A stretch of DNA of 64,000 nt from Xiphydria camelus (taxonomy: Eukaryota; Arthropoda; Insecta; Hymenoptera; Xiphydriidae): contig OY783198.1 in the NCBI GenBank assembly GCA_963678675.1, forward strand, positions 8,200,012-8,264,011, in the 5' to 3' direction. The notes under the pieces are model-generated. The model was given only the letters and a program-made list of their open reading frames with translations. It was not told where the DNA came from and did not search any database. Of this stretch, positions 50,460 to 61,126 are shown piece after piece (positions within the stretch are counted from its first letter, which is position 1; every line of letters starts with the position of its first letter). A program made the translations under genes and the position numbers.

Positions 50460-50672
50460 CACATGAGACTAAACTTACTTGCAAGGAAAGGAACTTCAAT
50501 CACCATTGTCTCATTATTTATGAATTTTTGGCCTACATCGTTATAAGACTTTGTTATAGATAAAAATGTAATTTTAAAAAAAGTAGGTATTATATAAATC
50601 AACTAAAAGTTCAGATAATGAGAAAATAGTGATTGAAGTTTCTTTTCTGGCGACTACGTTTAGCCTCATATG
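50460..50672. mobile_element. MITE, CATGTGAGGCTAAACTTA family, copy 3
   Basis: Starts CACATGAGACTAAACTTACT and ends TTTAGCCTCATATG. It begins within 20 bp of the end of another inverted-repeat element (50230-50443). Confidence 0.8.
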
Positions 50673-50814
50673 ATATACGCCGTATATCATGTGTTCAATT
50701 TTTAACCAAACATTATACTAAATGATTGTATTAAAAATCAAACAAAACCTGTCTGCTACGAGTCGAAAAAACTTCGATTGCAGTGCCTCATTGAAGCCAA
50801 AGCAAGGTACATAT

Positions 50815-51022
50815 TCCCGGCATCACAAATTCTGTCGCTGGTGACTTTTTAAAATATCATTTTTATTGTACTAACCAATAAACAATTAATTTGTATGCTC
50901 TCATTAGCTTCGGTGGCGTTTGTTTTGGTTGATGAACGCATGAGAATTGATTATTTAGTGGTCGGTACGTTTAAAAATAACATTTCAAAAAGTTACCAGC
51001 GACAAAATCCGTGAGGTCGGAA
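50815..51022. mobile_element. MITE, CTGTCGCTGGTGA family, copy 2
   Basis: CCCGGCATCACAAATTCTGT..CGCTGGTGAC and the inverse TTACCAGCGACAAAATCCGT; co-linear with copy 1, 370 bp away. Confidence 0.8.
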
Positions 51023-51039
51023 GTGTTACATATACCTAC

Positions 51040-51103
51040 CGTACCACGCAGCAGTGGTCAATAGCCGCATAAGTTTTCGCTGCGCGCGGTACACTATAGC
51101 CAT
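51040..51103 (-). CDS. Candidate signal-peptide exon of gene D (weak)
   Basis: 64 nt from ATG (51103) to donor TACG|GTAGGTATA, 21 codons plus one base, giving the right phase and a terminal G that would make the expected Gly before IECYQC. It lies beside a GC-rich island (51110-51760), as in the other genes. Against it: the leader MAIVYRAQRKLMRLLTTAAW is only weakly hydrophobic. Confidence 0.2.
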
Positions 51104-52594
51104 TTATAAAGTGTGTCAGGGACCGACAATATCGCACCGCACCGTTAACAATGTTAAGCGCAGCTCGATAAGCCGTACCTCTCCAAAGTGCCTTTTTCTA
51201 GTTCATTCCTTCCTATCGAATGACGTAACTCCCGATATAATCGTTATCGAATATCGCTAGCTTTACCAAAACTTATCCATATCTTCATTTTTTCTCCCGT
51301 CCAACATTCCTGAGCGTCGTACCAATCCTGAGATCGTGCGAACGATCGCAACTCGAACGACGCGTTGGCGTAGGAAGCTCGAAGTCAAGAACGGGAAGTC
51401 GGCAGAAACCGTAGATACACCATTATATGTCGTGGAAAGAGAGGATTTGAATTTTCGTGCGTGTAGGTACGGCTCATACGTGCGCGCTCGTGGCGTCACC
51501 GTGTCACAGGAAAAGAGACATTATCCACTCAGAGAGTGCTCCGGTGCCCCAAGCCGCCACTTTACGCTCCACTTGAATGTAAAGTAACACGCTCTCTGGG
51601 CTACCTACGGCCTTCCCTATTCATCGCTCGACCCTGCGCGACGTGCGGTGCTCGTCGTCTCTTCCTAGCCAGGAATTCCTCAGGGAGACGCCAGAAGACG
51701 AGAATTCGGTTAAGGATGGCACGTTTTCACTCGTACGTGGACTTTCAGAGATGAGCTCGACGAGGAGCTTGCGAGAAATGACACAAATACCTATTTAGAA
51801 AAATACTCTATTCAAGATCCAAGGTCGAGTCTCCCTTGATCTCGGAAATCCTTATTCGTTTCTTGTTCGTACTTCTTATTTCTTCTTCTGAAAATTGTCT
51901 AAAAGACGCCGGAAGACGAGATTTCAGCTAAGAATGATACGATTACGTTCGTATGATAGACCTTTGAAAGAGCGGCAGTCTTTTCAAAAAAAGAGAAGAA
52001 GAAGAAGAAGAAGGAACAATTTATTAACATTGGGACAGCGGTCCCTTGAAAGCAAACTTAAAAAAGAGTAACAGATCAGTGAAAAGAAGCTAAAGAAAAA
52101 AATATTTACAACGAACTCTCTAAATAAAAGTGGGAAGAAAAAAAATTGCTACAAAATTATATAACTAGCAACTAAAAACTAACAATTAAAAATAAACGAG
52201 CAATTGCCTCACGCACCAATTATTATGGATCACGAAGAGAGAAAGAGAGTTTTTCGAAAAATAAGAAATACCTGAAAAAAAGACGGTAACCCAGTCAGAT
52301 ATTCCTGATTCACGATATGTATCGAGTTAAAACTGTTTCAAATTTTTTTAATTTTTACGTCAAATTAACAGAAATCGTTTGTTACAAGTGTAAATGGCAA
52401 ATGATATATCAAATTTAGATCATGGCGTGATTCTAATTTGACGTCGTGCAAAAAAGGTGACAAATTTACAAAACATTTAACTTATCTAATCAGAATAATC
52501 TGCAAAATCTACTTATTATTTCCGAAACATAATTCCATCATTCAATTACATGAACAACAGTGGCAAGGGCGAACTCATAAAACACATATATGTA

Positions 52595-52800
52595 TACTGA
52601 AAGAAAGAAATATAGTTGTGAAAACTATTCTGGACTCAACTGCTCAAGTTTGGTAATCATCATCAGTGTTAATAGTTGCCATGACTACTTTTAGTTACCG
52701 GAACAAAAGAATTGTTACAACTATAAAATTGGTGCTCATGACAAAACTTGAGCAGTTGAGCCCAAGATAGTTGTCACGACTACCTACTTTTTTTTCAGTG
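52595..52800. mobile_element. MITE, TACTGAAAGAAAGAAA end
   Basis: About 206 bp. Ends TACTGAAAGAAAGAAATATA and CTACTTTTTTTTCAGTG, with TA on both flanks; internal inverted pair GACTCAACTGCTCAAG/CTTGAGCAGTTGAG. Related to the CACTGAGA family by its ends. Confidence 0.65.
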
Positions 52801-53049
52801 TAGTTATTGCACGCTGTGATCCAAGTTTTCGTAAAGTTGCTACAAAATTTACGTTATAGAGTAACCTACCCAAAGGATGAACACCTCCAGTAAATGGACA
52901 CTACAATGCTTTTCAAATCCCAAGTTCTGTCCATCAACTGGATTTTGTCATCTGCATAAAAGTTCGTCTATCGGGTAGACTACCCCACGTCTGGCTAGGA
53001 ATCTAGACTTCAAATTGAATCATCTTTTTTTCACGAGCTAGAGCTTATC

Positions 53050-53505
53050 TCAAGATGAGCAGACATCCGCGCTTTCTAAAGAATGCTTCCGACGACTCGT
53101 CTCGATCACCAGATCTTTCCCGTCCAGTCTGGTTTCGCGCGACAATAAACCACCACCGGATCCTGTGTACTTACTGTCCTCCCTCATTAGCGTACAGTAG
53201 GCGATCGGCGTAACATACCAGTCACCGCGACGGGAGACAAAATGGAATTAGATGAAACGAAACGAGATCAGATAAAGTGGACCACATCTCCGCCGGTTAT
53301 CTCGGCTTCGCTACGCGAATAGCGTCACAGCGTGGGGTGGCAGGCGCTCGTACCGGCCACCGTCGGATCAACAGTGCGTTCCTAGCTTTCGAGGCTGGGA
53401 GATCGACCCTCCGTGACCCCTTCGCAATCCTCTCGATAAAGAGAGACCGATAAGCCCGCTATCCGTTCGCCGCGCTACACGAGATATCCGCCGAGGAAGT
53501 GAGCC
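53050..53505 (+). promoter_or_regulatory. GC-rich 5' region of gene E
   Basis: CpG-bearing GC-rich tract directly upstream of the gene E start, embedded in AT-rich DNA; probable promoter and 5'UTR. No core element could be fixed from sequence alone. Confidence 0.4.
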
Positions 53506-53578
53506 ATGAAGGCGTACCTGCACCCGGCTGGCTTCCTGCTCTTCGCGATCGCTAGTGTCTGCCTTTTCGCGCCTCGCG
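53506..53578 (+). CDS. Gene E exon 1 (signal peptide)
   Basis: 73 nt, ATG preceded by GAGCC, donor CGCG|GTAAGTGCG. The ATG is the first in frame after an upstream stop and heads the leader. Confidence 0.85.
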
Positions 53579-56500
53579 GTAAGTGCGTCGGGAATGCGCG
53601 TTTCGCCCGAGATTTCACGGATAACCCCGCGCGCGAGCGACGTGGTTTTTATCAGGGCCCCGCTATAGGTAAACGTCAACAGGTGTTCCTGGCAACGTTC
53701 CGCAAAGGACCTGTTGGACTTGCACTGAGAGGGGGTGGAATTAAGATCGTATATCTTCATTTTAACTATTCGAAGCCGATGTCTGTAATAGATATCTCGT
53801 GTGAAGCTAAATTTACTCGCCAGGAAAGAAACTCAAATCATTACTACACAGTAGAAAAAAAAGTAGTATTAATTTTTAACAACATTTCACCGGCGTGGAC
53901 CTATATGTACCACATCTGGTGTTATTCGGTCTTTTGCCATTGTTATTTACCACCGAAAGTGGTCTATATAGGTCCACACGGCAGAATTTTTTACAGTGCA
54001 TGTCATTACCTATGAGCTTCTGGCTCATGTTTGTATAATACACTTTTGAAGATTATATTTTTATCTACAACGAAGTCTTATATCGATATAAGAGAAAAGT
54101 TCATAAATAATGAGATAATTGTGATTAAGGTTTATTTTCTGGCGAGTAAATTCAGCCTCACATGTGGTATGTATAATTGCTCGATGAAAAGTACACTGAG
54201 AGAAAAGTGGGTAGCAAAATCAACCATAATCGAAAAAGTTTGAATTTTACTGGTTGCTGGCGTACCATATCTATGATCAAAGAGATCATAAATACAGTCA
54301 AAATAATTTTTGTTGCACAGTTATGTTAACCACAAAAGTAGATCATTAATATTACTGCGTGGTAGCGTCAACTATACAAAAAAAAAGGCTGGAGACATTC
54401 ATTGATCATGCTGCAAGTTGGTTTACAATTAGTTGCAGCAATACTGATCTCTTGTTACTGTAACCAGAATCTCACTGCTTAGAACAACTATAGAATTATG
54501 GTTGGCGCCAACATCGGCCATGATTTCTGGTTAAATTATGATTCCTTCAATCAGATTTTTCTTTGAATGTAATAATATCACTGAAGGACCATTTAAAGTC
54601 ATACTCTGGATATTTACACGTTCAAAGTTTCGCTACTTCGTATACTTAATCTAATGCTGTGTGACACCGATCGCGTTGCTTAAAAAAGTTAGAGCTGAGG
54701 TTAGTCACGATAAAATATACGAAAGAAAAGTTAACAAAGTCAGAATAAAATGCTAATACAGATTTCCTTATGTAATATTTCTCTCACTGCGCAATTTAAA
54801 TTCAAAAAACAAAGTACTTTCTGTATGCATAGCTATATGGTCGTGCCTAAAAACTGGAATTTCCATTTATAATCGCAACACGTGATTACAAAACCTCCTG
54901 TGCACCTGCACCCTTCATAGCTTTTTGTATAGAAGTTGCACCTGCTCGAGAAAAAGTCCAGGACTCTCTCGTATGTAAACATCACGCGATCTAAAAACTG
55001 GGATACCTACGATCAACCGTCTTATCCACCTAACAATGGTCCAATGAGAGGCAATCCTTTATATTATCATATGCCTTAATAAGATGAGCTTATACTGAAA
55101 TAACACAGAGTACATAAACAGATTACGTACGGTCACATAAGAAAAAAAACTTATTAGTTTTATTGTAGTTTTATAATAGCCAAGGTCATAGTAAAAATGA
55201 ATACAATACGTAGCAATATTTACTAAAAGTTTTACACATATCATAAAAGTAATAACAGATCCGTCGTGACAACTGTCATCTGCTTTCTCACCTTGCACAC
55301 GCATAATTTTACGTGCAGCTCGCCTTTCATTTTACGAATTGCTATAGTGACTTTGTAGAAATTTAAGTAAAAGCATGTTTCGATGTCATAGTACGATCGA
55401 ATGCTATTATTGAGAATTCGATTTACGTGTATAGTCTGACTTCCGTCAATTGTACATTCACGCGTAGAATTATGAATGGGAATATACTTCCATTCAAATA
55501 TCTGTATCCGAAGTATTTGCCGCATTTCGACTGGTCCACACTACTCTTACTTACGAGTTTCGCATATTCACGCGTGGAAGGCAGAATGAGCGCATACTTT
55601 CATTCAAGCACACACACATCGACATTGAAAATGTTTCCCACGTTTCGTCCTGACTATCTACCGGGTCTATCGCGAGGTGTTTTAAAAGGGAATGCATTAT
55701 TCTAAAATGATACGTTTGTAATTGGTTCAGATTAATTCATGCACCAATCTGTTATGAGGTAGATATATGTTTGAATTTTGATCAGAATCAAAGAATTAGA
55801 ACTTCTGTATAAATTCTGCATGGAATTTACGAGTGATATGTATTCATTTCAACACTCGCATCCACACATCCCCTTTTCACTTTCTACATCTGCAGATAAC
55901 ATACTAACTTGAGATTCAGAAATAAACAGTTATTGCTTTTTGAATTATATATCGCTAATCTAAATATCAGACAATTCAGTCTTCTCGTAAAAAAATGTTC
56001 GTATTTTTAAATCCAATTTGTAATTTGTATACGTATTCAATATCACACGAAAAAAAAAGTCCGAAAAAATAATTATTTGCAAAGTTATAAGCGCATTTCT
56101 CTCTGCAACATTGTAAAGTCATCAGAACGCAAAAGAGACACACTTATACGAAGCGACGAATGCAAGAGAAATAGGCTTACAACTTGGTGACATAATTACA
56201 TTTTTAAATGTTGGTTTCCAGCTCAAGTAAAGCCGAAAATGAAAGATGAAAAAATACGGAGTAAATAATTTTGTTTCAATTTTTCGAATCTGTAATAAAA
56301 CAAGTATGAGAAAATCGAAATCAAGTACATATTCGGTTATCATTATAATTTGTAAAATGTACAATTTATATGATAGTGGTGTAGTCACACGTGTGAAAGT
56401 CAAGAGGGGGTCAGTTTAGAGGGGTTCTCAGTATTATCCAGAAAACTACAAAGGACTTTATAATTATCGTTATTACTATTTGTCTCTGTCCCTGCCCACC

Positions 56501-59500
56501 CCTCAATACATACATATTGACGCCTATCTGATCTCTCTCTCTCTCCCTCCCTCTCTCTCTTTCCTTCTGTTTTTCTCTCTCATAATTCCATTACGTGCAA
56601 ATCGCTTCAGTTCCATAACGCATCACTAATATCGAAAGGTCGTATGCGCTAAAAAGTGCCTTTATAAAGCCAGAAGGGCGTATAAAACAAATTGTTTTAT
56701 TCACTCTAATTATTTGCGATTTAAAATATCTGTTTGTATCATCTAGACAGATTTTTCAAATTGTACTTAACTGTGCGGTCAAATAATCTCAGCTTACATG
56801 AAATGTGACTTACACCATTCTGGTTTTCAACGGCTCATATGAGCTTTTTTGAAATTAGTGACGTGATAAGTCAATTCAACTGTACATTTTTACGTCATCG
56901 AAGCTTAGCCATTTAACAAATTTCTATTTCAAAAGGCGGAAATTATTCAAGTATGTACTTATTCATGTACGAGGCGAGCGGTAGCTGCATTGATTTTTAT
57001 GGAACTTACACAATACTCAATCAAGGGTTCGTTGAACCCCTGCCAGTGCTATTGCGAATACCCGCCGTAGAAACGAGGGTGGTCCCTCGATCTGCACTCA
57101 TCGAGTTTGCGTGTGTCGTGGGTTCCTCTCTCTCTCTCTCGTCAATTAGAATTTCGCGACGGGGTTTATGTCGATCCTCGTGTCGCGGTCGTCGGACACG
57201 TTGGCAATAAGAAAAGGTTAGGCGGAAATTGCGTGACTCGTCACAACCGGGCGAGTCTAATTTCCTGTCATTTGATCGTTTAGAACATTTAGATCTGCCC
57301 GCAACACAGACTGATGAATTTCGACCGTCCATCGGTCACGAGGTACCTACACTCCCAGTGAAAAAGGGATTCGTTGTTGGATCTCCATTTGCGAGATGCT
57401 AAAGCGACGGAGGAAATTGTAGTTGAAACAAGAAGAAGAAGAAGAAGCGTTTATTTTGCTCTAGAGCAAGCCCTCTAAGAGCACACCAGAAAGTACAATA
57501 ATAAAGTAAATAACTAACAATAAGTAAGTAATTACTAAGTAAGTAGGGTACGAAAATAAAGTCAATAACTAAGTAAATAACTAAAACGGTAACTATAACG
57601 GTAAAAAAAGAAATAAACAAATAAAATAATAATACTAATAATAATGAGTAAATGAGTAACAAGTAGATAAACAGCAACAAGTAAATAAGTCTAATAGTAA
57701 CAAGTAAGTAAACGTTGGACATATAAAAACATCAGCAATATGATTATCTAGACGGTGCAAAAATGTAAGCGACAGCGATAAAAATTAGCTACGCGATAAA
57801 ATTGGCTAAGGAATGGATAAATGCGAACATCCGCAATAGAATTATCTGTACATACTATACATAAGCAAGAGAGAGAGAGAGAGAGAGAGAGAAGCGTTGT
57901 ATCATCTCAAGAAAATCTCACGTAAAACTCTAAACAGAAAAAAAATACTTTCTTTCTCTATTATATTATATGAAGTACCTTGCGTTAGCTCATAGTAAGA
58001 GCGAATGTATGGAGGTGTAAAACCAGCCACTTTCGTGGTTGGAAAGCCGAAATAAATCTATCTATCTATCTATCTACTTTCTTTCTCTTTTTCAATGTTA
58101 ACCTTTTAAAATTTTTTTCGTCTTTTTTTACAAAAATCACGAGTCTTTTTGCGACTATTAAAGAGAATTTTTTGAGCTCTATTAAAGCTTCGACTGTTTG
58201 TACATCGGACTTAGCATCTCAGAAAAAATTGATCCTACTCCTAAAAATGTCATTATTATATTATAAATTGTACTGAGATGTTGGAACTATGACAATGGAA
58301 TGTAGTTCAAAAATAGTCAACACGTATTTGGATCTACTCATATACTAGCCAATAGCGAGGCAATAGATGGAATAATAACGGAGTAGAGCAGATTAGACGA
58401 GACCAAAAATAGCAATTCTGTCGATTAGACAAATCCCGATTTAAAACGTATCAAGGTCGAACATAAGATAGCAAAATTGATCACAGGTTTTCTGACCTTT
58501 TACCTTTTCAGACGTCGAAGGAGTACGATGCTTCGAGTGCAACAGTCACAATAACAGCCAGTGCGCCGAACCTAATCCTCCCGATGCCCTGAAGAAGGAT
58601 TGCTCTTCGCACGTTGACGGCACAAAATATACACTCTGTCGGAAGATCGTTCAGTCCATCGAGTTCTCGGTCAATGGTCGTAAGTAATCCAAACGATCTT
58701 CGTGAAGTTGAGAACCTCGCAATTATACGGGGCTATAGCGAGGAAACCGTACGTACGAGGACGTTTACCACTAAGGCTGAAGTGAACTCTATTTGCGTAC
58801 GCCTATCGAGTATAGTGCGCAATTTAGAGTCTGTTGCGGTATGTTTTTATATATGATTTACTCACTATGATTCTGAATGCCAGCTAACTCGGAATATACA
58901 ACGAAATATGACGGGTTGTCTGGTTTCAGGAGTGTCTATGCGATAGACTCCTACAATTAGATCAGCCGCCTTACACTACGATAAATTATGGGACAACTGT
59001 GATAGTTCATTTATTTCTTTCGAATCTAATGTATTCCTGACAGAATAAGGTAGCTGACTGATTCTTTTGATTGATTATTCGAAAAATTTTGACAATAGTA
59101 TATTGTGCAACAAAGGCTGAAAGTTGGCGATTGCCGACGCGAGTGCGAAGTTTGCTGCCCGAGCGAAGCGAGGGCTGCAATCACACTCGTCGGCGCCAAC
59201 TTTGGTCCGTGTTGCACACGATATTTTTTATAACAAGTGAATGCAAGTGGTGCTTTTCATGCTAGTTTTCAGGGACGAAAGTGAACGAAGATTCACCCAA
59301 GGGACGAAAGTGAAGCAAGTATAAACTGCGCATGGGCGAGCTCAACTTTTCTATCCTAGCGTGCAATTTGCTACTTTCGCCCCGTGAAACTAGCATGAAA
59401 AGCACCACTTTCGATGCACGTGTTATAAAAAGTTATTTACTCCGTATTTTTTTTCATTTTCCATTTTCGGCCTCATTTAAGCCGGAAAACGATATTTAAA

Positions 59501-60405
59501 AATGCAACATACGTCATCACTCAGTAAGTCTGTCTCTCTCGGACTCATTGCCTGGCATAAGTGTGCCTTTCATGGCTTTTCGATGACGTCATAAGTCGGT
59601 ATAGAGAAACGCACTTATAACTCTACGAATAATTATTTTCTGGGCATTTTCTTTTACGTGTGATATTGAATATGTGTTCAGATTAAAAATTGAATTTAAA
59701 AATATGAACATTTTTTTTAGTCAAATACCGTATTGTCTATGAGTGTGTGATTTATTTCACCGACTATAGCGAATTATTTAAATTGAATTATTTATCTGCA
59801 CGTTATCGATACAATGGCAACCCTTTTTTAGTAGCTTATTCCATTACTTTTACCGAAACATCACAGTACGTTTAGTCGTACAAGCATAATGCATATCGAA
59901 ATACTTGTACAGCATCTGCAAACAGATCATAGAGAAATATTTTACGGCGTCCTCTCGTCAAAATTTTATTTTAGGTATTTATGACGTAACTAATCACGTC
60001 TGAGATTTTGCAAATTTCTTAATTAATATTTCACGCTCGATAAATATCTACAAAGTTGTTTAAGAATTTCTAGAATCGATGTAAGCGTCCGGTAACCGTC
60101 CCAATCTTCAACATCTTTTCTATAAAATATATACATATATACATATGTGTGTATATTCAAGGTCACAACGAAAATTGTTCATTAATACAGTGCCGCCAGA
60201 GACAAGAATAATCAGAACCTGTGGTTGGGACGAGTCGAATTATAAGGGGAGGTGCTATCAAAGAGGGGGCTTCGGCGGTCGTCAGGAAGTCTGTACCTGT
60301 CTTACGGACTATTGCAACGCAGCGATGCCCGGCGTCCAGCCGGTCCGCTACCTCGTCGTCCTCTTCGCTTTCAGCAGCATCCTCTTCGCCTCCCTCCGCA
60401 ACTAA
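53506..60405 (+). CDS. Ly6 gene E: uPAR/Ly6-type GPI-anchored protein, 151 aa, complete
   Basis: Three exons (53506-53578, 58512-58679, 60191-60405) give 151 aa, all in phase 1. The leader is MKAYLHPAGFLLFAIASVCL. The mature domain starts DVEGVRCFECNSHNNSQC and has ten cysteines: CFEC, QC, DC, LC in exon 2; RTC, RC, EVCTC and DYCN in exon 3. NNS is a glycosylation site. After CNAAM a hydrophobic tail (YLVVLFAFSSILFASL) ending RN is a clear GPI signal. This is the only gene of the cluster on the plus strand. Its CRKIVQS segment is close to CSKIVQR of gene A, suggesting these two are nearest relatives. Function by family: extracellular membrane-tethered regulator; the exact orthologue is not assigned. 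Confidence 0.9.
53799..54165. mobile_element. MITE, CATGTGAGGCTAAACTTA family, copy 4, interrupted
   Basis: In gene E intron 1. Both ends of the family are present, but the left half is split by an insert at about 53851-53999 that has its own inverted ends (CACAGTAGAAAAAAAA ... TTTTTTACAGTG). Confidence 0.75.
53851..53999. mobile_element. MITE inserted in the copy-4 MITE
   Basis: About 150 bp, ends CACAGTAGAAAA/TTTTTTACAGTG. Its core is an inverted repeat (GTGGACCTATAT ... ATATAGGTCCAC). Being inside another element, it is the younger insertion. Confidence 0.65.
54194..54571. mobile_element. Degenerate MITE, CACTGAGAGAAAAGT end
   Basis: CACTGAGAGAAAAGTGGGTA preceded by TA; the right end TTTTTCTTTGAATGTAA is decayed. 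In gene E intron 1. Confidence 0.45.
55985..56320. mobile_element. AATTCGGT repeat, copy 3 (inverted)
   Basis: Same order of blocks as copy 2 (AATTATTTGCAAAGTTATAAGCGC .. TTTCCAGCTCAAGTAAAGCC), in gene E intron 1. Confidence 0.7.
56619..56865. mobile_element. CGCGTCACTAATGCC family, copy 3, internally shortened
   Basis: 247 bp in gene E intron 1. The left end is well preserved (GGTCGTATGCGCTAAAAAGT..), the right end is ATTAGTGACGTG, and it is flanked by perfect ATAA duplications (56615-56618 and 56866-56869). Confidence 0.8.
57868..57892. repeat. (GA)n microsatellite
   Basis: About 12 GA units. Confidence 0.85.
58058..58076. repeat. (ATCT)n microsatellite
   Basis: Four to five ATCT units. 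Confidence 0.8.
58512..58679 (+). CDS. Gene E exon 2 (cysteines 1-5)
   Basis: 168 nt, acceptor CCTTTTCAG|ACGTCGAAGG, donor AATGGTC|GTAAGTAAT, 55 codons, phase 1 at both ends. An alternative donor 3 nt upstream (AATG|GTCGTA) keeps frame but is a poorer consensus. Confidence 0.87.
59085..59225. mobile_element. Palindromic element with CCGAGCGAAGCGAGG core
   Basis: TATTGTGCAACAAAGGCTGAAAG inverse-matches the far end (CAACTTTGGTCCGTGTTGCACA). The core GAAGTTTGCTGCCCGAGCGA..AGCGAGGGCTGCAA is shared with 17885-17945. In gene E intron 2. Confidence 0.75.
59230..59425. mobile_element. Foldback element, CATGCTAGTTTTCAGGGACG
   Basis: AAGTGGTGCTTTTCATGCTAGTTTT..GACGAAAGT is inverted as ACTTTCGCCCC..AACTAGCATGAAAAGCACCACTT; an internal direct duplication of GGGACGAAAGTGAA is visible. 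Confidence 0.75.
59433..59740. mobile_element. AATTCGGT repeat, copy 4
   Basis: Direct orientation, in gene E intron 2; the left end is missing where it abuts the foldback element at 59230-59430. Confidence 0.7.
60191..60405 (+). CDS. Gene E exon 3 (cysteines 6-10 and GPI signal)
   Basis: 215 nt, acceptor CATTAATACAG|TGCCGCC, stop TAA at 60403-60405. It encodes RIIRTCGWDESNYKGRCYQR, then EVCTCLTDYCNAA and the tail. Confidence 0.88.
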
Positions 60406-61126
60406 TAGTCGACCGATCCAGGATGACAATCGTTACTGTGTACAATCTATCAGGAGTGCATCGGCGATCCTGATAGCACGGGATCACGAGAGGTCGAAGG
60501 GAAAGACGGATCGCTCGACTTCCACAACGTTTCGTAGGGGTGGAAGCTGCGGAAAGAGCGAATAGCATTAATTTTCTTCGTCGACGAGGCGAGTCAACGA
60601 AGACGGCGATCATTCTTCTCGATAAAAAGAAATATTCCATCGAACACAAAATGACGATAAACGGACGTAATCACGATTTACAGTTATCACCACACTCGCG
60701 GTTCTTTCTTTTCGAAATTTGTTAGCTACTATGTAGATACGGTGTAGGTGCCTACACTCTGAAGACGCACATACATACATGCGATGTAACGATATACGAG
60801 GCAAAGGGAATATTAACTTTCAATGTGACGAGCTGAGAAGTACACAAAAACGAAAAACTATAATATCATCGGATGTGAAAAAAATTGATTATTGCCATTT
60901 AACGCTGCGCCTGAGAAATGCAACGGTGTAAATTGTAATATGTATCACTTCCAACGGGAGTGTAACGTGGTTCCATGAGAAATAGACGGATATTTCGATT
61001 GGCGAGTGGATCTTGATGCTCGGTCCTCTTCGTTACCTGAATAAGAAAATTTGATTGCCGATTAATTGAAATATCTATACTGCCACTGTGTGTACTGATA
61101 TATCTTTATCCGTATGTAATTGTAGG

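Larger units (their letters stand above)
48355..53505. other. D/E divergent intergenic region and probable gene D intron 1
   Basis: Holds the inverted repeat at 48651-48911, paired inverted-repeat MITEs (50230-50443, 50815-51022), MITE copy 3, a GC-rich island (51110-51760) that may be the gene D promoter, an (AAG)n stretch near 52000 and the GC-rich 5' region of gene E. AT-rich 48912-50229 shows nothing recognisable. Confidence 0.45.
53579..58511 (+). other. Intron 1 of gene E
   Basis: 4.9 kb. Contains the nested MITEs (53799-54165), a degenerate MITE, an AATTCGGT repeat, family CGCGTCACTAATGCC copy 3, and CT, GA, GAA and ATCT microsatellites (56530-56580, 57425-57450, 57868-57892, 58058-58076). 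A GC-rich spot at 57040-57200 is unexplained. Confidence 0.6.

Noticed and set aside
51263..51302. Minus-strand MKIWISFG followed by GTAAAG as a gene D leader exon
   Set aside because: Phase fits, but seven residues are far too short for a signal peptide.
53100..53260. Minus-strand segment reading GDWYVTPIAYCTLMRED with a strong phase-1 donor, superficially like a Ly6 exon for gene D
   Set aside because: No AG acceptor exists between the upstream stop and the segment, and it lacks the required cysteine pattern.
60221..60649. Several frames of up to 114 codons overlapping gene E exon 3
   Set aside because: Shadows of the Ly6 exon, which has splice support and the cysteine pattern.
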